DNA of 64,000 nucleotides from Lichina pygmaea (Eukaryota > Ascomycota > Lichinomycetes > Lichinales > Lichinaceae). The stretch spans positions 1,860,001-1,924,000 of the forward strand of contig OY730172.1 in the NCBI GenBank assembly GCA_963422465.1, given 5' to 3'. Shown here piece by piece: positions 33,458-44,260 of the stretch. The position numbers were made by a program, and so were the translations under genes. The notes below the pieces were generated by a model. That model did not search any database and was not told the DNA's origin. It was given only the letters and a program-made list of their open reading frames with translations. Every line of letters begins with the position of its first letter. Within the stretch, counting starts at the first letter, position 1.

Positions 33458-33613
33458 GAGCTGGGTCGGAGGCAACAGAGCTCTCTCTAGGGTTTTAGCA
33501 TAGCAGTGTGGCAGGTAGGGAGAAGAAGGCAGTCCTGTGGGCCCTAGGAGGCACTACTAGGGACGTTGGGACTGAGTCGGGGCAGGGCCAGAAGCGCCTG
33601 CAGTGGATGTGTA
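33458..33613. repeat. Direct repeat copy 2 (156 bp)
   Basis: Second copy of the repeat at 32013-32170, same orientation, 1.3 kb to the right. Confidence 0.75.
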
Positions 33614-34694
33614 CATCAGCAAAAACAGAATTTACGTATTGTGGCGTAGGGTGCCCGGGACGCCTGGGACGCCAAAGTAAAAAAACACTGTTATTTACAC
33701 TATCAGGTGCCATCAAAAACATCGGATGAAGTTGGTTCCATACTAAGGAAAGCTAATTGCCAGCTGCCATCAGGTGATAAGTGGCATCTAGACGTCTTGT
33801 AGCAGGCAGGAGATGGCAGCTTCTGGTCAAAAAAACATTCTCCTCCAGCTCTCCTGGGCTCAGGAGCAGCTGGAAGCTGGCTGCTAGCCAGCCACCCCCC
33901 CCCCCCCCCCCCCCCCCCATGTTCTACAGCATCTCGACAGGATAGTGCTGGCTAGGCACTGCAGAGGGAGGTTTTTTATCCTAGCAGGCCTAGAGTTTTC
34001 CTTGCTTAATCTTTCATAGTTGACCCAGCATAGTCTAGATAACTAGCACTAGAATGGAGTAGGAATACTATTACCATTACCATCTTCAATGTTCCTTTTT
34101 GTCTTCCTTGTCATCAGCCTCAGTAGATAAGTCTGGCAGAAAGAACAGGTAGACTCCATGTAGAAAGGGTGGTTCTGGAAAGTGCTGAGAAAAACTTGGA
34201 AGCTTTCTGTAACATAGTATTCTGGTGTTTTCTCCAGAAAAGCTTAGAATCATAGTATAAAAAAGTGAGAAGTAGAGAAGGATGGAAGAAGGCAGTATAT
34301 CAGATTCGCCCGTGTCGTAGCCTGTAGCGTTTCGTATCCATTGCAGCCGTATCGGTAAAAGCTGCATCCAATAACAGCCGGATGATTTTCGAAAGACGGA
34401 AGATTCGCTTTATAATTTCTTGGCAAGAAATGTGTGTATCAACAACGGAGGCAGCAACGGCATAGACAGGCAGATAGATAGACAGACAGAGAAACAGACG
34501 GAGAGTTAGTTAGCAACAGCTGTAGTAGGAGCAGTAATGGTAGGGTAGGATAGGGTAGAATCGATCCGTCAAGCTAGCCGTGCGCCCACTCCCCCGACCA
34601 TCCTTCTTTCCCAGAGATGGAAAGAATGAATGAATGAAAGAAAGAAAGTACGAATGAACCACCAAAGCTAAACGACGTCCATCCACGGCAAGCC
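33614..34694. other. Gene-free stretch with poly-C and simple repeats
   Basis: Contains a run of about 22 C at 33897-33918 and GAAT/GAAA microsatellite sequence at about 34625-34655. A minus-strand frame at 34086-34367 has no family match. The right end is the 3' flank of FEN1. Confidence 0.5.
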
Positions 34695-36152
34695 TCAGGC
34701 GGTCCCCCTGGGTTTAGCCTTCGCCTCACGTTTCGCCTTCTGCTCGGCCTTCGCCTTCTTCTTCTTCTCCTCGACGGCGTGTTCGGCTTTGCGTTTGAGC
34801 GCGGCCTTCTCGTCGGCGGTCTTCGGGAGGGGACGGAAGAAGCCCTCGAGCCGGGCTTGCTGGGCCGACTTCAGGTTCTTCTGGAGTCGGGCCGCGCCGG
34901 AGCGGACGCGGTCTTCGCTGAAGCCCTTGTCGCGCACGAGGAAGGTCACGAGCCCGTCCACGTCCGGCGCCTCCCACCGGAAATCGCACGCCGCGTCGTC
35001 GGCCGCGCGCACGCCTGGCTCGAGGAAGAGTTGTCGCGCGTCCTGGAAGGGCCAGTCGTCCGGGATCGCGTACCGCTGCTTCGTGTCGGCGCGTATGTGC
35101 TCGACCACCTTCTCGAGCGTGCCGTGCTCGCGTATCATCTTGAGCGCCGTGTTCGGCCCCACCTTCGGGATCGGGTCGACGTAGTCGCATCCGAGCAGGA
35201 TGCAGAGATCGATGAACTGGACGGCATGGTTCAGCCTTGTGCTCGCGAAAGAACGGCGGTTGCTGCGTCCATGCTCACCTGGTTTCGGTCCATGGCAAGG
35301 CCCTCGAGCACCTTGTCCAGGTGGATCTCTTGGATCGGCTCTCGTCGCTGTTCGCTGAACGTGAGATGCCTGAGAAGAATGGGCGCGTCGAAGCACAGCG
35401 TGTCCATGTCCTCCGAGGCGGCGGCGTAGACCTTGCCGGCTCGCGCCAGTACCGCGCATTGAGCCTCCGCCTCGGTCGGCGCGTCGATGTACGGGATGCC
35501 CATCAGCTTGAGCAGCTTCTTGCACTCGTCGTTGTGCTCTCTCGTCACGCGCACCGTCCTCCTCGAGAACTTCTCGACCTCCTCGGCCGTGCCGGTCTCC
35601 TTGGCCTCTTCGTGCGCCTCGCTCGCCTCGGCCCTGCGCTGGAAGCGCTTGGCCAGCTCGCCGGACTTGAGCCTCGGTGGCGATCCGTCGAACACGTAGA
35701 CGGGCTTGATCCCGTTCTCGACGATGCGCAGCGTCCGGTAAAACATGCCCATCAGATGCGACGTCGTCTCTCCGGTGTCGCTCGTCAGCACCTGTCCTTC
35801 AGACCGCACGGCAATGAGGAAGCTGTATATGCTCGTCGAGCTAGACGTTCGGTCCCGTTCATCGTCAGGGTTCTTGATCATCCATCTTTCGTGCTTTTTG
35901 CCCCAGAGTGGGCTGATCAGACGTACGCATCCTAGGCCAAGATAGCGTCAGCGTGATTCGGCCTGCCAGGGCCGCCAGCACACTCACGATGGCCACTTTC
36001 CTTCCAAAGTGGTTCTTGATCTCTCCATCCTTGACCGCTTCGGGCGCCGCCTCCTTGATGACGTGGTAAAGCTCTGGATCGGCTCTGCGTTAGCTCGTTC
36101 CATCCAGGCTTCAGCCATGACATTCTTCCTAGCACGCACGCTTGATACCCAT
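34695..36152 (-). CDS. FEN1: Flap endonuclease 1, five exons incl. a 5-nt microexon
   Basis: Predicted exons on the minus strand: 36152-36140, 36073-35988, 35931-35927, 35840-35279 and 35216-34695; 395 residues, normal for FEN1. It cleaves 5' flaps on PCNA during Okazaki-fragment maturation and long-patch repair. Metal-ligand positions agree with human numbering: D34 (AIDAS), D86 (YVFDG), E158 and E160 (TEAEAQC), D179 and D181 (SEDMDTL) and D233 (GCDY). A PIP box QARLEGFF and a Lys-rich, Arg-Gly tail end the protein. The third exon, GATGC, is only 5 nt and encodes D34 and part of A35; it is flanked by CTAG and GTACGT with CTGAC branch sites in both introns. Without it no reading supplies IDAS. 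The 13-nt first exon gives MGIK. Head-to-head with the dehydrogenase gene. Confidence 0.93.
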
Positions 36153-36631
36153 ACTCGCGGCCTCTGCTCGGGTGAGGCCTGGCTTGCGCTCGCTCTTTGA
36201 ATGCTGCGCACGTGGTCCCAGGGTTACCTGAAGTTTTAATCTGAACGCTTTATCGGCTTTTGCGATTCGGTTGGGACTCGGAATACATATGAAGTGGGAG
36301 AAGCTCCTACCTGCTAATGTCGCGAAGATTCTCAATTAACTTAACGCGTACTTACGTTACGGTACGTACGGCAGCACAGTAGGACAGAAACGCGCCGCTC
36401 GTTTCCAGTGACGTCGGTTTCGTCATAATTAGCGAGTCCCACTTATCTTACTGTTTATGACAGTAGCAGAACAGATGAGGTGAACCCGTGCTAGAATAAG
36501 CTGATGACCAGCTCACTTTTTTGTAAGATTGCTATAGCCATCACTCTTGGCTAAAATTATTGACACGACTGGTAAGGTTACGATAGAATGCAGCCCCGCC
36601 ACACCCGCGTTCCCCACAGACCTTATCCATC
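36153..36631. promoter_or_regulatory. Shared divergent promoter of FEN1 and GCDH
   Basis: 478 bp between two divergent start codons. Includes a GTAC-rich patch near 36345-36375 (acgttacggtacgtacgg) and a CACTTATCTTA stretch. No defined site could be assigned. Confidence 0.4.
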
Positions 36632-38115
36632 ATGTCCCGGCCACCAGTTCACATTTCCAAGCATTTGGGGAGACGTCTAGTAAAAAGTGCTTCCCACACA
36701 AGATGGGCTTCCACAGGAGCGTCATTCAATTGGCAGGACCCTCTGGCAGCAACGGCGTTACTGACGGACGAGGAGCTGGCAATATCAGAGACGGCCAGGG
36801 CATACTGCCAGGAACGGCTTGGGCCACGCATACTGGGTCAGCTTCCATGAGGAATCCCTCGAAGATCTGGCCAAGATCTAGCTGAACGGTGGTAGAGGCA
36901 TATCGCAGTGAACGCTACGACAAGAAGATATTGGAGGAGATGGGAGAGCTGGGATTTCTCGGAGCCACGATAGGCGGTTTCGGATGCGCTGGAGTGAGCA
37001 ACGTCGCATCGGGCCTCATTGCACGGGAGGTTGAAAGGGTCGACTCTGGATATCGATCAGGAATGTCTGTTCAGTCGTCGCTCGTCATGGGTGCCATCAA
37101 CGAGTTTGGCACACACGAGCAGAAGGAGAGATACCTGCCGCAGCTTGCCCGGGGTCGAGTGGTCGGTTGCTTTGGCCTAACTGAGCCCAATCACGGATCG
37201 GATCCTGGCTCCATGGGGACGACTGCGAGGGCTCATCCCTCCAGACAAGGGTATTTGCTGCTCTCGGGCACCAAGACGTGGATCACAAGCTCTCCGATAG
37301 CGGATCTCTTTCTAGTATGGGCCCGATTGCAGAGCACGGGCAAGATCCGTGGATATCTTATCGAACGCTCCGCTTGCCCGCCCGGAACCCTGGAGACGCC
37401 TCTCATCAAGAATAAGACGGGGCTTCGAGCGTCAGTGACAGGGATGATCAACCTTGATGGCTGTCCTGTGCCGGAACAGAATATCCTAGGCGAGATCGAG
37501 GGTCTCAAGGGACCCTTTGCGTGTTTAAATTCGGCTCGATATGGGATTTCCTGGGGCACCATGGGCGCCTTGGAAGACTGCATTGGCCGAGCAAGAGTCT
37601 ACGCACTCGAGCGAAAGCAGTTCAAAGACAACCCCATCGCCAGATACCAGCTAGTGCAGAAGAAGCTGGCCGACGCTGTCACGGACGCGTCTTATGGCAT
37701 CCTCGCCGCCATTCAAGTCGGCCGTCTCAAAGATGCAAGATCAGCAATGCCTGAGATGATCTCGATGATCAAGCGACAGAACTGTGACCGCGCCCTGTAT
37801 AACGCGAGAGTGTGAGCCGATAGCCTCTGCCCGACTTTTGATCGAATCTGCTGAGATGCCCTGCAGACTGCAAGAGATCTTCGGGGGTAACGCCGTCAGC
37901 GACGAATATGCCATCGGAAGGCATGTTGCCAATCTGTTCGTTACGCAGACCTACGAGGGGCAAAGCGATATTCACAGTACGTCTCTGCATGACTTGTTGG
38001 GCCTTCTGGCTGAGGCTGTGACTGTGTTATCATTCAATCAAGAAGCAGCTGACAGAGTCGATCAACAGGCTTGATACTTGGGAGAGCCATCACCAGACAC
38101 CAAGCATTTGCGTAG
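36632..38115 (+). CDS. GCDH: Glutaryl-CoA dehydrogenase (mitochondrial)
   Basis: Predicted exons 36632-36836, 36896-37811, 37867-37976 and 38069-38115; 425 residues. This flavoprotein oxidises and decarboxylates glutaryl-CoA to crotonyl-CoA in lysine and tryptophan breakdown, passing electrons to ETF in the mitochondrial matrix. The Arg/Ser-rich N-terminus ([19 protein letters not shown]) looks like a targeting peptide. Family blocks: [70 protein letters not shown], and TYEGQSDIH with the catalytic Glu. The final 47-nt exon supplies [13 protein letters not shown]. Splice joins restore each block; the third donor follows GATATTCACA. The UBC4/5 gene lies downstream on the same strand. Confidence 0.92.
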
Positions 38116-38884
38116 ATAACCTGGAGCCAGGTGACTGCTTCTTTACGAGTACTTGGAGTCATGAACACAAGTGCACGTGACTATGTTATGGGCTTACTAA
38201 TGTACGGTATTCCGTGCCATTACTCATCAAGAGATGAGTAATCCCGTTCGGTGGCCAATTCCTTCAGCCTCGATCACCTTCTTTCGACATACTGTAGCAA
38301 ACAGTCTATAAAATGAGTGCTAAAATCGACTGATTTCGCTCATTTCGGCAACTGTCACCCAATCAAGTCCTCTATGCTTCTGCAAATAGACGTTTGTCGA
38401 CCCGAAAGAGCCACGTGACGACAAGTCCTACAGTAGGTATTGGAGGGGCGTGCGGATTTCATCATCGTCCTCTGAATCATCATCGGCCCTTCATCTTCGC
38501 CGCCCTCTTGCCGTTCTGTGCACTTACCTCTACCGATACCTGCCAGAGCAAGACCTTGTCTTCGACGACGAAACGCAGAGTCTCACAACCCTCACCGCCG
38601 ACTCATAAAGCCGGCGATCGTCGACCGGTTCGTTCTCCTCACGTCTACCTGCCGCAGGAAACAGCCGTCCCAAAAACAGGAAGCCCCGCTAAATAAGCCC
38701 CTCCCTCCGTTCCTCCTCCCGGGCCCAGCCTCGTCCCAGCCAGCCAAAAAGAAACGCCCGCTCTCCTCCGTGTCCTCACACGACCCAAACATCGTCAACG
38801 ACTCTCTTGCGGCGGCTTGTTAATTTCATCTCGTGGCACGCTGTTAGATCGATATCAAGTCGAGCAAAGAAGACGTAGAGAGAG
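38116..38884. other. Spacer and 5' region of UBC4/5
   Basis: No gene seen. CT-rich sequence with several short frames near 38400-38820 is most simply a long 5' leader or promoter of the E2 gene. Confidence 0.4.
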
Positions 38885-39795
<911 letters not shown>

Positions 39796-40289
39796 GGTGG
39801 TTCGGCTCGATGCGGCTCCTTTTCGAACGATGCTCTTCTTCTCCCATCCAAGACACGGACCCTCTGCCCGTCATCCCCGCCGACGTCTGTTCCCCTCGAC
39901 CCCCAGAGAACCATGTCTGCGAACGATGGCTACTATTCACGAGAGCTCTTCATATCCCCATTTCCTTCCCATTCGGTTCGTCGGCCAAGGTCCATGCAAG
40001 GCATAGTCAGATACAACATGCTCGGGGTGGTTAGGTCAATTGATATTGTCTTCTGTTTCACGAATGTTTGCCTACTCATCGTCGTGAATCATGTTTCCTT
40101 CATACATTGAACCTCACCTTGCTGATTGTGTATCCTTTATCGCCAGTCGTTTTGATGGTTCGCGCAGGAGACCTTGGCGGTCATCACTCGCCGAGTCTAG
40201 GCCGCTTGACGCTTACCCTACCGTGCCTACCGACCAACCCCCGCGTCAGTGCACGTGACTGGTTATGCTGTATTCTCGTACGGACGCAT
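39796..40289. other. 3' flank of UBC4/5 and spacer
   Basis: No gene seen; T-rich 3' UTR-like sequence after the stop, then single-copy spacer up to the inverted-repeat element. Confidence 0.45.
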
Positions 40290-40570
40290 ATTACGTAAGT
40301 CACAAGCTACAGCACGGGATTTAGTATCGTCGTACCCGTGCCACGGGGGGCTACACCCCCTCCTCCGGAACACCTCTCCATCCGGAGAGGTGTCTACGTA
40401 ACACCGGAATGAAAGTATCAGCGGTGTAAAAGGTTTTCTTGATAGACCAACTGCAATGTCTATAACTCCACAACACAATGACTACATGAAAATATAACTG
40501 GCTCATTTGATTCCTCTACTTCTGCACTATCATTTCTGAGGTTGCAGGCCTTTTCACAAGCCATGAAGTG
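40290..40570 (+). repeat. Left inverted-repeat arm
   Basis: About 280 bp, roughly 80 percent matching the reverse complement of 42790-43080 with small gaps. The centre is a GC-rich stem, ccggagaggtgt/acacctctccatcc, that is itself partly palindromic. Confidence 0.7.
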
Positions 40571-40848
40571 GTATGGTATGGTATTCCTACTCCGTTTCAG
40601 AACTAGCTACTGCTAGACTATGCCGGGAACACTGTGTAGCTGTGTAACAAGGAAAACCTCTGGGCCCTAGAGCTGCAAGGTCAAGAGGCCTCTAGGCTCC
40701 AGGACCCGAAGGGCAAAAAACCCCGTTGTCCCACACATCTAATAAGACGGTAAACTGCTGAGATAACTGTAAAACAAGGAAAGAGGTCTGTAGCAGCAGA
40801 ACCTTGAGATCCCTTATTCAGGGAAGGTTAGAGTCAAGGTCAAGAAGG

Positions 40849-42450
40849 CTAGGGGGAGCTAGTATTAGTATTAGTATTCAGGCCGGGGGAGGGTGTATGA
40901 GTGCCGGCATTGGTATTATTATTAATATTGCTATTACTAGCTATTAGTGCAGACACTGCGATGTTGTGTAGTTGTGACATAGTGATTGTGTGTTGACCAG
41001 GCAATTGAGCCCTCACCCGGCCCCGTCACTTCTGTTTCTGCAAGAGAGTGGTGATGTTGCTGTTGCTGCTGGAGGCATTGTTCTCACCATTGCTGCCGCT
41101 GTCGCCGTCGCCATCACTGCTGTGTGGGCGCTTCTCGCCTGGTGCCCGTGCGGGGGGTGGTGATGGGGGGGCAGAGGTGCCACCATTATTGCTATTGTCG
41201 CTGTGTGGGTGCTGTGGGAGGGTGGCTGTTGATGCTGATGCTGGTGCTGCTGTTGACGGCACCTCCACCTGTGGTACCAGAAACCACCGAGGTGCTGCCA
41301 TCCTTGCAGCAGTGAGGTGATCCAACTCCTGGTTACGCGTGGTACAGGCTTTATCCCAAGCTTTGTGCCCTCGCTGGTGGCAGGCACCACAGCGGGCTTG
41401 GGCTGGATCCTCTGCAACCTTGCACCATCAAGTGTCATGTTGGCCAGAGCAGTGGGCGCAGCACTGTAGGTCACGGCATGCTGTCGCAACGTGGCCATAT
41501 CACTGGCACTTGTAGCACTGCCTTAACCACAGATTGCGATGAAAGACCTCGCAGATCTTGACGTCTGCCCCTTCCACAAGACCCTTATCAAGTAGTCAGT
41601 TGGCCACCACCAGGTCATAGGTGTCCACCACCAGTGACAAGTACTCCTTTCCCTGTGCTGCTCAGGGCCATGCGACTCTCGCGATGGCCAGTCCTGGGTG
41701 TAGTGTACAGTTCTGCCGGGTGAGACTGTCAATCACATCCTGCTGTTTGTCTGTCTCAACTGCCTTGGTTCTGACTCCATGTACAAGCACTGAGTAGACC
41801 CGTCAGGACACCTCCGCAGAATTCCCAATACTGGCCAGCCACTCTGTTGACTGCTCCAGCTCATTCTTTGCTGTGACTGTAGTGGTGTGGATAGTGTAGT
41901 CACCACTGGGTAGTCACCGTACCCCCAGTACTGAACTGGTGCTGGTCTCCCTGCAGTGCTTGATCCACTCCTTCAGCTCCCCACAAGACACTCGGTGTAG
42001 GTGCCCTGCCTCTGTCGCATCTTTGACCTTGACTAGCACCACTTTGTGATGCCTTGCCTCAGTGTCGGCTGGTCAGGCCTGCTGTGCAACCTCTGCGTAG
42101 GTTGCTTGTCCTAGCTTGCCCACCCCCAGGTGGCTTTTCTCCAGCTTTCCCAGCCAGGACTCGACCTTCTCTAGAATTGTCAGTACTTCCCTACCGATCT
42201 CCTGGTTCTGCTGCTGCTGCAGGCCTTGCGGCACTGCCATGTTGTCGCGCCCCTCACACGTCGCCTCCGAGTTCGTGTTCACGTCGGAGATCTTGTCGAG
42301 CGATCCCAGGAACTCCGCCACTCTCTTCAACAGTTCGAAGACCGACCTGTCGCCTGAATAGAGGTTTCCCGAGGTGTCTGCTGCGTCTATGTGTGCCTTT
42401 ACATCTTGATATAGCTTCCCTGACAACAGATCGGTTTTGTTGCTCGACAT
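40849..42450 (-). pseudogene. LINE ORF1 (gag-like) with eight in-frame TGA
   Basis: A 534-codon frame from MSSNKTDLLSGKLYQDVK (42450) to TAG at 40849-40851. It contains TGA at 42073, 41914, 41803, 41662, 41596, 41500, 41428 and 41026 (lowest base of each), but no internal TAA or TAG and no frameshift. An N-terminal coiled-coil-like part (LTILEKVESWLGKLEKS) is followed by a NELEQSTEWL segment and three zinc knuckles: CYKCQ-TGA-YGHVATAC, CCAHCSGQHDT-TGA-WC and CGACHQRGHKAWDKAC. Family comparison puts Arg at several of the TGA sites. The last TGA (41026) may be the real stop. The tail after the knuckles is Pro/Ser/Asn-rich. No endonuclease-RT ORF follows. Confidence 0.75.
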
Positions 42451-42599
42451 GGGTTTAAGCCATGAAGTAATATATCTACAAAACAAGGAAGAGTGACCAA
42501 AAGATCGCATGTCTGAGAGAAGCGAAGGGGGCGACTCAAGTTTCTATGGTAGCTAAGGTGGCTATAGTAGCTACAGTACGTTACGTACGTATGGGTAGT

Positions 42600-42890
42600 T
42601 ACTCAACAATACCAGCAGAATCTGGGAGAGCCTGTAGCATCAGGGATGATAGTAGAAGAGTAGGGGAATGAAATAGGTATATAAAAATTATCACTTGTCT
42701 ATCTAGTTGTGGAGTTGTAGGTGTTTCAAATTGATGTTGTCAAGAGCCTGTTCTGTGAGTGACGACTATCATGACATCTCAACAACACCACAAAAATCTA
42801 GAGAAGCCTATATCCTCAAGGATGATAGTAGAGAAGTAGGAGAATCAAATAAGCCGGTTACATTTCAATTCAGTCGTTGTGTTGTGAAGT
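42600..42890. repeat. Two direct copies of a ~125-bp segment
   Basis: tcaacaataccagcagaatc...gatgatagtag...ttgtggagttgtaggtgtt (about 42603-42725) recurs as tcaacaacaccacaaaaatc...gatgatagtag...ttgtgttgtgaagttatag (about 42779-42895). The second copy is part of the right inverted-repeat arm, so arm sequence has been tandemly duplicated. Confidence 0.6.
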
Positions 42891-43080
42891 TATAGATGTT
42901 GCTGCAACTGAAAACCTTTCATACCGCTGATACTTTCATTCCGGTGTTAGACACCTCTCTGGATGGAGAGGTGTTCCAGATGTACCGAAGGTGTGGGAGG
43001 AGGGGGTGTAGCCCCCCGTGGCACTGGTACTTCCGTACTCCGTACTCCGTACATTATTGCGCTTGTGACATCACGTGATG
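42790..43080 (-). repeat. Right inverted-repeat arm
   Basis: Inverted counterpart of 40290-40570, ending near gcgcttgtgacatcacgtgatg. Carries tccgtactccgtactccgtac, part of the GTAC-rich spacer theme. Confidence 0.7.
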
Positions 43081-44260
43081 TAACTATCATGTGATAGCTA
43101 CTGACGCTCTGGAGGCACTAAGTTTTTTAGAGTACTGCAATCACGGCTGTTGACGCGCGCTTCGTTAGGGGCCGGAACGGGAAGCGCCACGGGGTTCTCG
43201 TGCCTAATCCAACTACCTAAAACAGACCCGAGACACCTGTGATACCGTTGCAGCTTGAGTACGTATTAACCCGCTGAGACACCCGTCTGTAGCCGCCCAC
43301 TTTCAAGCAACTCCAGCGAGCAGTCAATCACTCAGAACTCTGTCGAGGCGTCCTCAGAATAGCATCGGACTGAATCTCATTGGAGGGGCGGGGGAGCCAC
43401 AAGGCCTGGCGCAACCGTGGAGTTGGACGATCTCCGCGGCATCCATCACGGCCACCACGCGATGCGGCACCGCGGCAACTCTGATTTGGCTTTTGCGCCA
43501 GGGAAGCATAGCTATAGAGCGCAGCTAACTAGAGCCGAGGCTATACCTGTCACTGGAGGTCTGACGCTCCACACCCTCGTTGCCATGTCCCCTGTTCTTT
43601 CCGTTCCCGCAAACCCGGCCCAAACCCGGGCGGTTACAGTCTGGCCGTTCCTGGTCCCTGTTGCGCCTTGCGCCTCCAAGTGGTGCTGTTGAATCAGCCG
43701 GCGAGCGCATCAAAAGGGTGGAAGAAAAGAAAGGCACTCGGCCAACAGCCTGTCTCACGGAATTCGGTGGACGCGTTCCGTATGAGCCGACCGGTGTGAC
43801 GATGACGCTCGTTCGACTCAACTTCATCATCTCACGATAATCGGGAGCGGGAGGCTTGCTTCTCATAGTCGAGCTTGGAGTTGTTGCTGTTGTTTCTGTC
43901 GCTGTCGTCGTCGATGCTGGCATCGCTTGGTGAGGCCGATGTATTAGTGAGTGTTGGACTCCAGCGGTCGTGGATTGACAGCATCACCTCCTAGAGATCT
44001 CGGTCATGCGCATGCCCGCCGTTTTGAGGAACTTGGGCTGATACTGCTTCTGCAGGTAGTCCACCCATTCCTTTATACTTCGTCGAGTGAAACTTCAGTC
44101 TTTCCAGCCCGCCCATCGAGCCGGTTCTCGAGATCGGTCGCTTCCAACGTCCCAAGCAGGCCCTTGAGGTTGAATTGTCTTCCGGCCGTACTATCGACAC
44201 AATACCCTCAGAGCGCATCGTCTGCAGGCGGTCACCTGGCGCTACGGACTGATTGCCAGC
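43081..44260. other. Spacer and 5' region of noxA
   Basis: No supported gene. Includes a poly-purine/CT segment and short frames on both strands (for example 43525-43923, minus) without recognisable domains. The right part is the likely promoter and leader of noxA. Confidence 0.45.

Larger units (their letters stand above)
40290..43080 (-). mobile_element. Inverted-repeat-bounded element carrying a LINE-type ORF1
   Basis: The left arm (about 40290-40570) and right arm (about 42790-43080) are inverted copies. Shared blocks include gtgccacggggggctacacc, ggaacacctctccatcc, acaccggaatgaaagtatca and tcatttgattc-like ends. Between them a minus-strand frame encodes a Tad1-like ORF1 with eight TGA codons. 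The outer edges fade near cacaagc/gcttgtg, and I found no clear target duplication. Strand is that of the ORF. Whether this is a DNA-type transposon, a fold-back element, or two insertions flanking a LINE relic cannot be settled by eye. Confidence 0.6.

Noticed and set aside
34695-35525. A long minus ORF read as one piece through FEN1 intron 4
   Set aside because: Its upstream half is a shifted frame of FEN1 exon 4; the splice at 35278-35217 restores the conserved join [14 protein letters not shown].
34779-35935. Plus-strand ORFs of 216 and 232 residues opposite FEN1
   Set aside because: GC-rich shadows of FEN1 codons; no domain and no conserved start.
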